Below, in pieces: positions 8,921 to 18,239 of a DNA stretch of 64,000 nucleotides (the first letter of the stretch is position 1; each line of letters starts with the position of its first letter). The DNA comes from Myxococcales bacterium. GTDB taxonomy: Bacteria > Myxococcota_A > Polyangia > Polyangiales > GCA-016699535. A model generated the notes under the pieces. The model ran no database searches, had not been told where the DNA came from, and saw only the letters and a program-made list of their open reading frames with translations. The translations under genes and the position numbers were made by a program. The stretch lies in contig CP064980.1 in assembly GCA_016699535.1 (NCBI GenBank), positions 868,001 to 932,000 of the forward strand, in the 5' to 3' direction.

Positions 8921-10231
8921 ATGTTGGATTTAAAGTATGTGACTGAGCATTTGGATGAAGTGACCGCTTCTTTAAAGAAGCGTGGCGCCTTACCGGACGG
9001 ACTTGGCAAAATCGCTGATTTGGCCGAGCAACGTCGAAGCTCCATTGTAAAAACAGAGACTCTTCGTTCCTTGCGTAACGATGCAAGTACGGCCATGGCC
9101 AAAGAAAAAGATAAAAGTAGTGCTGCCTTTGCCGAGAAGCGTACCGAGCTGAAAGAGCTTGGCGATCAAATCAAAGAACTTGAAGCACAAGCTTCATGGG
9201 TTGAATCGGCCATCGAGGAGATTGTTCTTGGCATTCCCAATCTTCCTTCCGAGGGAAGTCCTGTTGGCAAAAGTGAAGCTGACAATCGCTTGTGCCGTCA
9301 GTGGGGGCAAAAGCCAGAGATGCACTTTAAGCCCAAAGATCATGTGGATCTGGGTCAAAGTCTCGGTCTATTTGACTTTGAACGTGCTGCGAAGCTTAGC
9401 GGTGCCCGATTTAATGTGTTGAAAGGCCATGGGGCTAGGCTTGAGCGCGCGTTGATCAGTTTTATGCTGGACTTGCATAGTGCGGAGCACGGTTATCAAG
9501 AGCTTTGGCTGCCCTTGCTAGTCAAAGACAGTGCTTTGCGGGGCACGGGTCAATTGCCTAAGTTTGAGAAAGATTTGTTTAAGATTTCTGAAGATTGGCG
9601 GGCTGCGCAAGATGAAGACGCCTCGAAGCTTTATCTTATTCCAACCGCCGAAGTTCCGATTACTAATTTTAGAGCGGATGAGATCTTGGAAGCAAAAGAG
9701 CTGCCGCTTGCTTACACGGCGTATACGGCTTGCTTTCGAAGCGAGGCGGGAAGCTATGGCAAAGACACCCGTGGGATGATTCGTCAGCATCAGTTCGATA
9801 AAGTAGAACTTGTGCGTTTTGTTAAGCCAGAAGATGGGGAACGGGAGCTGGAGCTGCTTACGCATCATGCTGAAGAAGTGCTTCAACGTTTGGGTTTGCA
9901 CTATCAAGTTGTCGAGCTTTGTACGGGCGATTTGGGCTTTTCGGCCAAGAAGACCTACGACCTTGAGGTGTGGTTGCCTGGGCAGCAGGCTTATCGGGAG
10001 ATTTCGAGCTGTTCGTGGTTTGGTGATTTTCAAGCGCGGCGCGCGAAGATCCGCTACCGTCCCGAAGCAAAAGGAAAGCCGCAGCTTGTCCATACATTGA
10101 ACGGCTCCGGTTTGGCCATCGGACGAACCATGGTAGCTTTGCTCGAGCAAGGTCAACAAGCCGACGGAAGTGTAGTGCTTCCCGAAGTTTTGCATTCTTA
10201 TATGGGTGGCGTTCAAAAACTCACACCGTGA
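8921..10231 (+). CDS. serS: Seryl-tRNA synthetase
   Basis: 436 aa, the usual length of bacterial SerRS. The N-terminal tRNA-binding coiled coil spans about residues 1-110 (charged heptads, KELGDQIKELEAQASWVESA). The class II core has motif 2 (CFRSEAGSYGKDTRGMIRQH) and motif 3 (LNGSGLAIGRTMVALLEQ). YREISSCSWFGDFQARR is the expected C-terminal family signature. It charges tRNA-Ser in the cytoplasm. murB follows 21 bp downstream, so the two may share a transcript. Confidence 0.97.
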   Translation: MLDLKYVTEHLDEVTASLKKRGALPDGLGKIADLAEQRRSSIVKTETLRSLRNDASTAMAKEKDKSSAAFAEKRTELKELGDQIKELEAQASWVESAIEEIVLGIPNLPSEGSPVGKSEADNRLCRQWGQKPEMHFKPKDHVDLGQSLGLFDFERAAKLSGARFNVLKGHGARLERALISFMLDLHSAEHGYQELWLPLLVKDSALRGTGQLPKFEKDLFKISEDWRAAQDEDASKLYLIPTAEVPITNFRADEILEAKELPLAYTAYTACFRSEAGSYGKDTRGMIRQHQFDKVELVRFVKPEDGERELELLTHHAEEVLQRLGLHYQVVELCTGDLGFSAKKTYDLEVWLPGQQAYREISSCSWFGDFQARRAKIRYRPEAKGKPQLVHTLNGSGLAIGRTMVALLEQGQQADGSVVLPEVLHSYMGGVQKLTP

Positions 10232-10252
10232 TGAACGAGGTGAAGCGAATTT

Positions 10253-11302
10253 ATGAATCAACGCGTTAAGCCACCGGAGGGTGTTCAATGCAAGGTATCT
10301 CTTGCCCAACGAACGACCTTGCAGGTGGGCGGCGCAGCAGAGTTTTACGCTGACGTAAAGAATGAGACACAGCTGCGGTCCTTGTTGAGCTGGTCGGCTG
10401 AGCAAAAATTGCCTGTGCATTTGTTGGGCGACGGATCAAACATTGTTGTTGCGGACGAAGGCGTGCCTGGCTTGGTTTTGCATATGGCTTTGCAAGGCCG
10501 GAAAGTTGAGCGCAAAGGTAGTCAAGTACTGATCGATGTTGCGGCCGGGGTGTCGTGGGACTACTTGGTTGCGTATAGCGTTACGCAAGGCTGGGCTGGA
10601 ATGGAGTGTCTGTCAGGCATTCCAGGAACAGTGGGAGCTACGCCGATTCAGAATGTGGGGGCTTACGGACAAGAGGTATCGGAGCTCATTACGAAAGTGA
10701 AAGTATTCGACGTTTCAACACAGAAGAGTTTCGATCTTTTAGCAAAAGACTGCGATTTTTCGTATCGAAACAGTTTGTTTAAGAAAAACGATACGGGATT
10801 AATTGTCTTGGCTGTGGAGTTCAAATTAGAAGACAATGGTCCTGCAGAAATTCGCTATGCCGAGCTCAAAGAAGCACTGACAGAGCCGAAAGCGGTCACA
10901 CTTAGGCAGGTGCGACAGACGGTGCTTGAACTTCGTGCGAACAAAGGTATGTACATCGATGCGGACGACTATGTACCTAGCGCAGGCTCGTTTTTCATGA
11001 ACCCCGTGTTAGATGAGAAGAGCTTTGCTGCGTTTGAGAAACGTTGCCAAAGCAAAGCCCCTTCTTTTGAGATGAACGCTAGCCACCGAAAAATTCCCGC
11101 GGCGTGGCTAATTGAAGCTGCCGGCTTCAAAAAAGGTCAGAGCTTTGGACCGGTGAGGATCTCAGAGAGGCACGCGCTTTCGCTAGTCAATCTCAGCGGC
11201 GCGACAAGTCGCGATCTTTTGCTTGCTGCTACCGAGATTCAAGACAAGGTCGAAAAAATATTCGGTGTGAGGCTTCAGTTAGAGCCGTGTGTCTGGCCTT
11301 AA
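10253..11302 (+). CDS. murB: UDP-N-acetylenolpyruvoylglucosamine reductase
   Basis: 349 aa. MurB is an FAD enzyme that reduces UDP-GlcNAc-enolpyruvate to UDP-MurNAc in peptidoglycan synthesis. FAD-binding signatures are visible: LLGDGSNIVVADEGVPGLVL and SGIPGTVGATPIQNVGAYGQEV. The Tyr-bearing loop CDFSYRNSLFK marks the E. coli-like type I enzyme, and SAGSFFMNPV holds the catalytic Ser. The C-terminal domain has IPAAWLIEAAGFKKGQ. A GAGGTGAAG ribosome site precedes the ATG. Confidence 0.96.
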   Translation: MNQRVKPPEGVQCKVSLAQRTTLQVGGAAEFYADVKNETQLRSLLSWSAEQKLPVHLLGDGSNIVVADEGVPGLVLHMALQGRKVERKGSQVLIDVAAGVSWDYLVAYSVTQGWAGMECLSGIPGTVGATPIQNVGAYGQEVSELITKVKVFDVSTQKSFDLLAKDCDFSYRNSLFKKNDTGLIVLAVEFKLEDNGPAEIRYAELKEALTEPKAVTLRQVRQTVLELRANKGMYIDADDYVPSAGSFFMNPVLDEKSFAAFEKRCQSKAPSFEMNASHRKIPAAWLIEAAGFKKGQSFGPVRISERHALSLVNLSGATSRDLLLAATEIQDKVEKIFGVRLQLEPCVWP

Positions 11303-11448
11303 TTAGCCCCTGTCGATCTTGAAGATCTTGAAACCCATACAGTTTTCGCTGCTCCTCAAAATATCGCCGATACTTCAAGATATTCGGACGCCGCAATGCA
11401 CGCAGATTTGCGGCAAGATGGCTCAACCTTTTTGACTCGCAGCATTCG
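11303..11448. other. Convergent gap between murB and dnaK
   Basis: The gap contains one 7-bp perfect stem, GCCGCAA (11390-11396) with TTGCGGC (11408-11414). Neither side has an immediate T-run, so it is a weak candidate for a shared terminator. A minus-strand frame crosses it but overlaps both flanking genes. Confidence 0.3.
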
Positions 11449-13320
11449 TTAAGAAGTCTCAGAAGGATTTTCTTCTGTTTCACTTGGCTCTTGCGCCTCT
11501 TCGGCTGGTACTTCTTCAGGAGCGTTGTACATGGCTTCGGCGATGCTGAAGGCGCTCATTTCAAGTTCTTGGATAGCTGCACGAATGGCTTCTGCTTCCG
11601 GTTCAACGAGAGTTTCTTTGAGCGCCGCTATGTCTTCTTGCACTTTATCGAGAATTGAAGCGTCAACAAATTCGGCATACTCTTTGACGGCGCGTTCTGA
11701 AGTGTAAAGCAATGCTTCAGCGCCGTTTTTTAGTTCTGCAAGTTTCCTGCGCATGGCATCTGTTTCTCGATGCTCGTCGGATTCTCGAATGATCTGATCG
11801 ATTTCTTTTTCATCCAAGCCACTGGATGCAACTACTTTAACTTGCTGTTCGCGTCCGCTTCCTAGGTCCTTGGCGGTGACGTGCACAATACCGTTAGCGT
11901 CGATGTCAAATGCAACTTCGATTTGAGGCACGCCTCGTGGTGCTGGAGGAATTGGCGAGAGTTCAAACTGAGCGAGACTTTTATTGTCGGCCGCCATCTG
12001 ACGCTCGCCCTGCAGTACGTGAATCGGCACGAAAGATTGATTATCAAGGCTAGTCGTAAAGACTTCGGTCAAATGAGTTGGAATCGTGGTGTTTCGAGGA
12101 ATAATTGCAAAGAAAACACCGCCACCAGTTTCAACACCCAAAGAAAGCGGGGTCACATCCAGGAGTAGAACTTCTTCCATGTCGCCTGAGAGTGCGGCAC
12201 CTTGGATTGCCGCGCCCATGGCAACGACTTCGTCTGGATTGACACCTTTACTCGGCTCTTTCTCGAAAAACTCTGCGACACGCTTTTGCACCATGGGCAT
12301 GCGAGTCATTCCGCCGACGAGAATGACTTCGTCGATGTCAGAGACACTTAAGTTAGCATCTTCAAGGACGTTTTTGCAGGGGATCAATGTTCGATCAACT
12401 AGTTCGGAGCAAAGGATTTCTAGTTCACTGCGCTTAAAGGTTTGAACAAGATGTTTTGGTCCGGTTGCATCGGCAGCGATAAAAGGAAGGTTGATTTCAG
12501 TTTCGTGCGAGCTTGATAGTTCGTGTCGTGCTTTTTGAGCTTGCTCTTTGAGACGTGATAATGCTGCACGATCTTTGCGTATATCGATTCCCGTTGAGCT
12601 TTCAAAGTCTTCCGCGAGTTTGACCATAAGGGCTTGGTCAAAATCTTCGCCGCCAAGGTAGCTGTCGCCGTTGGTTGAAAGAACTTTAAATACCCCGTCC
12701 GCGATTTCCAAGATAGAAATATCGAAGGTGCCGCCACCTAAATCATAAACAGCCACTTTGCGGACTTCTTTTTTGTCGAGGCCATAGGCAAGTGCCGCTG
12801 CGGTCGGCTCATTGATAATGCGTTTGACTTCGAGTCCAGCAATTTTTCCAGCATCTTTGGTGGCTTGTCGTTGTGCGTCGTTAAAGTAAGCAGGAACCGT
12901 AACAACCGCTTCAGTGACTTCTTCCCCCAGATAAGCTTCAGCAATTTCCTTCATATGCACGAGAATCATTGCCGAGATTTCAGGAGGTGAGTATTGCTTC
13001 CCTTCAATTTCGACCCATGCATCACCATTGGCAGATTTAACAATCGAGTAACTTACGTTATTGGCTTGGGCTTGCGCTGATTTTGTATTGAACGACGTGC
13101 CCATTAGACGCTTGATTGCAAACACTGTGGACTCGGGATTGGTTCCGGCGTGTCGTTTAGCTGCCTGACCAATGCGTCGCTCGTTTTCGGCTATAAAAGC
13201 CACTACGGATGGTGTTGTTCGCGCTCCTTCAGCATTTGGAATGACTGTCTTGTTGTTGTGTTCGATGACTGCGACACAAGAGTTGGTGGTACCTAAATCG
13301 ATGCCAATGATTTTTCCCAC
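11449..13320 (-). CDS. dnaK: Chaperone DnaK (Hsp70)
   Basis: 623 aa. The ATPase domain has GIDLGTTNSCVAV, the phosphate-2 loop VAVYDLGGGTFDISIL and the adenosine motif EVILVGGMTRMP. The substrate-binding domain follows (DVTPLSLGVETGGG) and then the helical lid. The tail is acidic but lacks the E. coli-like EEVKDKK end. The start is a GTG placed directly after the grpE stop codon, with GAGG 5 bases before it, so translation is likely coupled. It is the last gene of the hrcA-grpE-dnaK unit; no dnaJ follows here. Confidence 0.97.
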   Translation of the reverse strand: MGKIIGIDLGTTNSCVAVIEHNNKTVIPNAEGARTTPSVVAFIAENERRIGQAAKRHAGTNPESTVFAIKRLMGTSFNTKSAQAQANNVSYSIVKSANGDAWVEIEGKQYSPPEISAMILVHMKEIAEAYLGEEVTEAVVTVPAYFNDAQRQATKDAGKIAGLEVKRIINEPTAAALAYGLDKKEVRKVAVYDLGGGTFDISILEIADGVFKVLSTNGDSYLGGEDFDQALMVKLAEDFESSTGIDIRKDRAALSRLKEQAQKARHELSSSHETEINLPFIAADATGPKHLVQTFKRSELEILCSELVDRTLIPCKNVLEDANLSVSDIDEVILVGGMTRMPMVQKRVAEFFEKEPSKGVNPDEVVAMGAAIQGAALSGDMEEVLLLDVTPLSLGVETGGGVFFAIIPRNTTIPTHLTEVFTTSLDNQSFVPIHVLQGERQMAADNKSLAQFELSPIPPAPRGVPQIEVAFDIDANGIVHVTAKDLGSGREQQVKVVASSGLDEKEIDQIIRESDEHRETDAMRRKLAELKNGAEALLYTSERAVKEYAEFVDASILDKVQEDIAALKETLVEPEAEAIRAAIQELEMSAFSIAEAMYNAPEEVPAEEAQEPSETEENPSETS

Positions 13321-14037
13321 TTAGTCCTCGTTTGCTTGTACAGCGTCGTCTTCACTTGTAACTGCTTTAGGAGGTTGGGTCTCAGCATCGTCGCTGTATC
13401 CCCCATTGGCTTCAACGCTCTTTTGTTTGGGTTTGGCGACAACTACTAACGCAGCTCTCAAGACGCGGCTTCCGATGAGGTATCCTGGTTGGATTTCGGA
13501 AAGGATTGTGCCAGGTGCTGCTTCATCGCTTTCTTGTTGTTGAAGGGCTTCGTGAACGGTCGGATCAAATGCTTTACCGACGGTACCAATGCGTTCAATG
13601 CCTAGACGCCGGGCTCCATCTTCAAACAATCGCAAAACCATCTGAACGCCTTCGATGAGCGATTTTGCATCCGAGGTGTCGCTGGCGGCTTGTACCGCAC
13701 GCTCAAGGTTATCAACCACAGGCAACAGTTCTTGAAGTGCTTCTTCTTTTCCTTTGATTTCGGCTGCTTGCAAGTCTCGGCGGGTTCGTTTGCGAAAATT
13801 GTCAAAGTCGGCTGCCGTGCGCAAGTAGGTTTCTTTAAGTTTAGTGTGCTCTTTTGCAAGCTTTTCGAGCAAAAGACTTCTCTGCTCGTCTTCGTTTAGC
13901 TCTTGGACTTCTTGTTCCTGCGCATCATCTTGCTCGGTCGTTGTCGACTCTACTGGGAGCTCTTGGGTCTCAACGCTTGGACGTTCGTTTATTTCAGCTG
14001 GAGGTGCTTCTTTGCTTGTCATGTCGTGATCTGTCAT
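13321..14037 (-). CDS. grpE: Nucleotide exchange factor GrpE
   Basis: 238 aa. An acidic, low-complexity N-terminus (Glu-rich to about residue 60) precedes the long dimerisation coiled coil (RTAADFDNFRKRTRRDLQAAE) and the beta-wing head (GKAFDPTVHEALQQQES, GYLIGSRVLRAALVVVAKP). It promotes ADP release from DnaK. Its start overlaps the hrcA stop by 4 bp (ATGA) and its stop abuts the dnaK GTG. It is longer than typical because of the acidic extensions at both ends. Confidence 0.95.
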   Translation of the reverse strand: MTDHDMTSKEAPPAEINERPSVETQELPVESTTTEQDDAQEQEVQELNEDEQRSLLLEKLAKEHTKLKETYLRTAADFDNFRKRTRRDLQAAEIKGKEEALQELLPVVDNLERAVQAASDTSDAKSLIEGVQMVLRLFEDGARRLGIERIGTVGKAFDPTVHEALQQQESDEAAPGTILSEIQPGYLIGSRVLRAALVVVAKPKQKSVEANGGYSDDAETQPPKAVTSEDDAVQANED

Positions 14038-15075
14038 TGATTATTTTCAAGTATTTCACTCATTACTTTAGCTGTATACCCCACAAGTGGCACGATTTTG
14101 CCATAATCGATGCGACGAGGTGTGATAACACCTACTGTACCCTCTGTGCTCCCTTGAACTCCATAATTTGCGTAGATCACGCTCAAGTCCTTGGAGCTAT
14201 CAACGTGCATTTCGGTACCGATGGCGACCTGAACATCTTGAGCAGCGATGGTGTGATTCAGTAATTCAAGTAGCTGTGTTTTGCCCTCTAAGGTACGTAA
14301 AATAGCCCGAAGCGTTTCGGCGTCCTTGAATTCAGGGTGCTGAAAAAGGGCTTCCTGCCCTTCGATGAGCAGTTCCGGTTCAGGCTCCTCAGCAGTGGCG
14401 GCGCTGACGACAGCAGCCATTTTTTCGAGTAGCACACGGTAAGCCCCGTGCTCAGCGACAATTTCCTCACGCAGCTTTTGCTGCAATTTACGGAGGCTTT
14501 GCCCCGAAACGCAAGCATCAAGGTAATTGTGCAGTTGTTCAAGCTCCGGAGTCAGACAGTGGAGTCTGCGGCGCGACAATCCGGTTTTTGACGATGCCCG
14601 AGCGACTTACGAGCACAACGAGTAGTTGTTTTGAATCGAGCGGAACGAAACGAATTTGCCTCAGCGTCTCAACCTCGAGTTGAGGTGGAGTAAGGATCGC
14701 AGCCGTGCCGGTCATCGATGCGAGCAAGCGTCCTGATTCGCGCAGAAAATCTTGCCGCTGTGAGAATGTGTTGTTGAGATGCGCGGCTACATTGTAGCGG
14801 TCCTGGCGAGGTAGCTCTTTGATCTGCACAAGAGCGTCAACAAACACGCGAAACCCGTAGTCGGTGGGAATTCGACCCGCGCTTGGGTGGGGCTGAACGA
14901 GGCATCCAAGATCCTCCAGCTCCGCAAGAACGTTACGAATTGTTGCTGAAGAAAGCTTTAGCCCATAACGACGCGCAAGATTCCCAGAGCTAACAGCTTG
15001 ACCTGTAGCGATGTACTCCGTTAAGGCAGCATAGAGGATTTGCCGTTGTCGATAACTAAGTTGTTTCGTTTCCAT
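14034..15075 (-). pseudogene. hrcA: Heat-inducible repressor HrcA, interrupted by a frameshift
   Basis: HrcA represses hrcA-grpE-dnaK and groE operons at CIRCE operators. The first frame (15075-14539) has the winged HTH (LSSATIRNVLAELEDLGCL, HPSAGRIPTDYGFR) and reaches GIVKNRIVAP. The second frame (from about 14579) continues with LTPELEQLHNYLDA and the C-terminal GVITPRRIDYGKIVPLVGY. The 1042-bp span is one base longer than a multiple of three; removing one base between about 14545 and 14575 gives 346 aa, a normal HrcA. Unlike other broken genes here, the site has no long homopolymer. No convincing CIRCE was found upstream. Confidence 0.85.
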
Positions 15076-15121
15076 GAAGCATGATAGGTGAGAGCCGTGC
15101 TCGGAGCTTAAGGCAATAATT

Positions 15122-15349
15122 GTAACTGGTCAGTCTGTGGTGGCAGCAACGACTTTTTTCCGAGGTTGTCGTATATTCGGCTTAGGTCCTCGGACTTCGT
15201 CGTCAGGTACTGATATACCATCCTCCTCAGTCCTGTGGGCGCGCTCGAATCTACGAAAACCTCGAAAAAAGACTTGTCTTCCAGCTTTGCCATCGTGTTC
15301 GTATACTTTTTTGTTAACTGCGGACTTTTGTCATCGACTGACCGAGTAC
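15122..15349 (+). mobile_element. MITE-like hairpin element, copy 1, with target-site duplication
   Basis: A 228-bp non-coding element. Its ends are inverted repeats (GTAACTGGTCAGTC at the left; GACTGACCGAGTAC at the right, 11 of 14 matching when inverted). It is flanked by the 8-bp direct repeat CAATAATT (15114-15121 and 15350-15357), a likely target-site duplication. A second inner inverted repeat (CTTTTTTCCGAGG.../...CCTCGAAAAAAG) makes it a long hairpin. It shares sequence throughout with 17932-18158. It sits in the divergent gap between hrcA and the ftsB-like gene, and so may affect their promoters. Confidence 0.8.
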
Positions 15350-15404
15350 CAATAATTTCAGCTTGCGTGTCTAATTTTGGCAAAATTTTGAGAAAAATTG
15401 CAAG

Positions 15405-15701
15405 ATGTCCAGTACCTTGAATAATACGATTGCATGGATGTTGCCATTTTTATTGCTAGGTACGGCTGTAGTGGGCGTGCCAATGCTGATGTTTGATTCA
15501 AAAGGATTGCCACGATATCAAGCGCTTAGCAGCGAACTGCATCGGGTCGAGAACGTTAATGACAAGCTTGAGCGTGATGTTCAGCGCCTGGAGCATCAGG
15601 TCAAAGCGCTTAAAACCGATCGGTCGGCTATAGAGGCTATTGCGCGTGATGAGCTGGGAATGATCTACGAGGGTGAGATAGTTTTTCAGTTTAATCGTTA
15701 G
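15405..15701 (+). CDS. FtsB/DivIC-family septum formation initiator
   Basis: 98 aa, one N-terminal membrane helix (WMLPFLLLGTAVVGVPMLM) followed by a coiled coil (residues about 40-75, LHRVENVNDKLERDVQRLEHQ) and the family ending AIEAIARDELGMIYEGEIVFQF. Such bitopic proteins act in the FtsQLB divisome complex. A GGDEF protein gene follows 50 bp downstream. The upstream region was invaded by a MITE-like element. Confidence 0.85.
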   Translation: MSSTLNNTIAWMLPFLLLGTAVVGVPMLMFDSKGLPRYQALSSELHRVENVNDKLERDVQRLEHQVKALKTDRSAIEAIARDELGMIYEGEIVFQFNR

Positions 15702-15751
15702 GGATTTTTGCAGCGCTCTTTTTTGCGCTCAGAAGATGCGGTAGCGTCTAG

Positions 15752-17929
15752 GTGCCTGTTGTGACCTCGTTTGCCCTGAATCTCGTTGCTAAAATTGTTT
15801 TTCGTGTGCGAAGCACTGCGTCGACATGGTTGGGCTATATCGCCGTTGGCTTATTGGGCGCTCCTGTGGGGCTTGGGGCGTTTCTTCCGCGTCATCGTCC
15901 CTATGGCTTTTGGCATTTGGTGTACGTTGTGGCGTGGGTTGCTGTGTTCCTAGCTCGTGTTATGGGCCGGTTTCGCACTTCTTCCTCTGTACGGTATTCT
16001 GCAACAACGAGCTCGATGGCGAAGTTTCGCCAGTTGTTTATCGGAAGCATTGGCGCCGATCTTGAGATTGGTTTGCTCTTGCTCGTGGCCGTACAAGCCA
16101 TGGTGCAGGCGAGTGGAGGTCTGGGAAGTCCCCTTCATCCTTTGGTGTATGTGCTTTTAGCCTTTATGGCTGCTTTTGCCGACCGTTGGGTCGGCATGTC
16201 GCTCGTGCTTAGTGCGTTTTTTCTGGAGCTTGTGCTCTACTTTTTCACTGAAAATCAAACCGCACTTCGTCCTTTTCTATTGTATGCCTCTTTTCGGCTC
16301 TTTTTCGGTTTGACCAACTGGTTGTTTACGAGTGTTGAAATAAGGCGCGTTCGTCAGCGTTCAAAGCAGGAGTTGGCGACGGCCCAAGCTAAAGTACTTG
16401 AAGATGCACGTTTATTTCGTTTGGTGACAGCGCCTGCAGGGCATGAACAACGCGATGACGAGAGACTTTTTCGTTCGAGTGTGGATGAAGTTAAGCAAGC
16501 GTTGTTTCATATGCTTGAGCTCCTGCAAGCAACGCTCAACTTACACACTTGTATTTTGCTAATGCTCGATGATTTTGAACACAATCTTCGTATTGTTGAG
16601 CTTTCAACCAAGAGCGATGACATTGTTCCGAGTCCAATTCTTAAAGCACACGGGGTTGTCGCTGCGGTTATGGAAAAGCGCGAGCCTGTGGTGTTGTCCA
16701 ACCTTAGGCTTGGCTACCGAGGCCTTTGCTATTATCGAGGTCCCGCAGAAGTAACCGATTTTGTTGGTATTCCGGTGTTTGAAGGAGAGCAGCTACGAGG
16801 CGTGCTATGTGCCGACCGAAAAAATGGTGCGGCATTTTCCCAGGATGAAATTACGATTTTTGCACATTCTGTTCATCAAATACTTCGCGTACTTCAAAAT
16901 GAACGTGTGTTTGTTCAGCTTGAACAATCAAAGTACGAGCAAACGATGCTCTATCGCGCATCGCAATCGCTCAGTGCGGCGCTTAGTGTAAATGACGTGG
17001 TTGACGCTGCAATTGAAGCGACGGCTCAGATCTCTGCTTATGATTTTTGTGCTGTAAGTACCTACGATCGTCACAAACGAAAACACTTGATTCAGCGTGC
17101 CGTAGGACGCGGCTCCGAGGCGCTTCAAGGCTTTTCGTTTTCGGACAATACTTCTCTGACAGCCATGGTGGTGAAAACAGGGCATTACCTTCCCTACAGA
17201 GGGAGTTTTGATGACAAACAGCAGACTCTCTACACGAAACGCAAAGAGCTTCCCAACATGCGCTCGTTGCTTGTTTTGCCGCTTACGGCACAGGACAAAA
17301 CCATAGGCACGATTGCCGTGGCTGCCGCGCAGAAAAATGCTTTTTCTTCTGCGATTCGTACCACCTTGCAGGTGTTGTCTACGCAGATTGCAACAGCATT
17401 GGCAAACGCTCAAGCCGTCAAACGTCTGGAAGAGCTTGCCACCACAGATGGTCTAACGGGTTGCCTGAATAAGCGAACCCTTCTAGGCGAGATGGAACAG
17501 AAAGTTCGTTCAGCGGAGCGTTTCGATCGTAAGCTTTCTTTAGTGATTGCGGACCTCGATCACTTTAAAGCTATCAATGATACTTATGGTCATGCTGCAG
17601 GGGACCGTGTCATCCAAGCTTTGGGTACTGTTCTGCAACGTGTCAAACGAGAGACTGATTTGGTGGCTCGTTTTGGTGGAGAAGAATTTTGCCTGCTCTG
17701 CGAAGAAACCGATACGGCCGGAGCGGTTTTACTTGCAGAACGCGTTCGTGAAGAGATTGCTGCCAGTGTATTCAATACGGAGCAAGGCGTGATTAACGTG
17801 ACCTGTTCACTCGGCGTCGCCACCTATCCACGCGATGCACGTGACAAAGAAGGTTTGTTTGAAGCGGCCGATAAAGCGCTATATATGGCCAAACATCAAG
17901 GACGTAACCGTGTTTGTGCTTCAACGTAA
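15752..17929 (+). CDS. Membrane diguanylate cyclase with two GAF domains (GAF-GAF-GGDEF)
   Basis: 725 aa with a GTG start. Residues about 20-195 hold five or six membrane helices. A short coiled segment leads to GAF 1 (about 245-380, with LHTCILLMLDDFEHNL and DFVGIPVFEGEQLRGVLCAD) and GAF 2 (about 400-555). The C-terminal GGDEF domain is complete: DHFKAINDTYGHAAGD, the active site GGEEF at 642-646, and an RxxD inhibitory site (RETD, 633-636) exactly five residues before it. It should make cyclic di-GMP and be product-inhibited. The GAF ligands are unknown. Confidence 0.92.
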   Translation: MPVVTSFALNLVAKIVFRVRSTASTWLGYIAVGLLGAPVGLGAFLPRHRPYGFWHLVYVVAWVAVFLARVMGRFRTSSSVRYSATTSSMAKFRQLFIGSIGADLEIGLLLLVAVQAMVQASGGLGSPLHPLVYVLLAFMAAFADRWVGMSLVLSAFFLELVLYFFTENQTALRPFLLYASFRLFFGLTNWLFTSVEIRRVRQRSKQELATAQAKVLEDARLFRLVTAPAGHEQRDDERLFRSSVDEVKQALFHMLELLQATLNLHTCILLMLDDFEHNLRIVELSTKSDDIVPSPILKAHGVVAAVMEKREPVVLSNLRLGYRGLCYYRGPAEVTDFVGIPVFEGEQLRGVLCADRKNGAAFSQDEITIFAHSVHQILRVLQNERVFVQLEQSKYEQTMLYRASQSLSAALSVNDVVDAAIEATAQISAYDFCAVSTYDRHKRKHLIQRAVGRGSEALQGFSFSDNTSLTAMVVKTGHYLPYRGSFDDKQQTLYTKRKELPNMRSLLVLPLTAQDKTIGTIAVAAAQKNAFSSAIRTTLQVLSTQIATALANAQAVKRLEELATTDGLTGCLNKRTLLGEMEQKVRSAERFDRKLSLVIADLDHFKAINDTYGHAAGDRVIQALGTVLQRVKRETDLVARFGGEEFCLLCEETDTAGAVLLAERVREEIAASVFNTEQGVINVTCSLGVATYPRDARDKEGLFEAADKALYMAKHQGRNRVCAST

Positions 17930-17931
17930 CA

Positions 17932-18158
17932 GTACCTGGTCAGTCTCTGCCGACTTCGAGCACTTTTTCCGAGGTTTCCGTATATCCGGCTTACCTCCTC
18001 GCTCCTCGTCGGCAAGTACCGGCGTACGTGCCTCCTCGTCGCTGCGGGGGCGCTCGAATCTACGAAAACCTCGAAAAAAGAGTTGTCTTCTAGCTTTGTT
18101 CTTGTGTTCGCAGTACTTTTTATTAACTGCTGGCTTTTGTCGCGGACTGACCGTGTAC
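17932..18158 (+). mobile_element. MITE-like hairpin element, copy 2
   Basis: A 227-bp relative of 15122-15349 in the same orientation, starting 3 bp after the GGDEF gene's stop. Terminal inverted repeats are GTACCTGGTCAGTC and GACTGACCGTGTAC. The inner arms (CTTTTTCCGAGGTTTCCG... and the inverse of ...CGAAAACCTCGAAAAAAG) match at about 21 of 26. No clear target-site duplication is visible. A 91-codon minus-strand frame over it is matched by a frame over copy 1, but this follows from the shared DNA and is not evidence of a gene. Confidence 0.75.
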
Positions 18159-18239
18159 TAGCACACCGCAATTTTTGCGATATTGGCCCGTTGGGGTAAC
18201 GTTAGCCAAGTGTTTTTCTTGAAGAGGCGATGAACACAG

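Noticed and set aside
11229..11483. 84-codon minus-strand frame in the murB-dnaK gap
   Set aside because: It overlaps the 3' ends of both murB and dnaK, has no convincing ribosome site and no recognisable homology, though its composition is protein-like.
15076..15121. CIRCE operator before hrcA
   Set aside because: The best candidate (TTAAGCTCC...) does not match TTAGCACTC-N9-GAGTGCTAA well enough.
15108..15383. 91-codon minus-strand frame similar to another at 17896-18171
   Set aside because: Both lie over MITE-like elements; the protein similarity follows from shared hairpin DNA, the ends of the frames are unrelated, and neither has a ribosome site.
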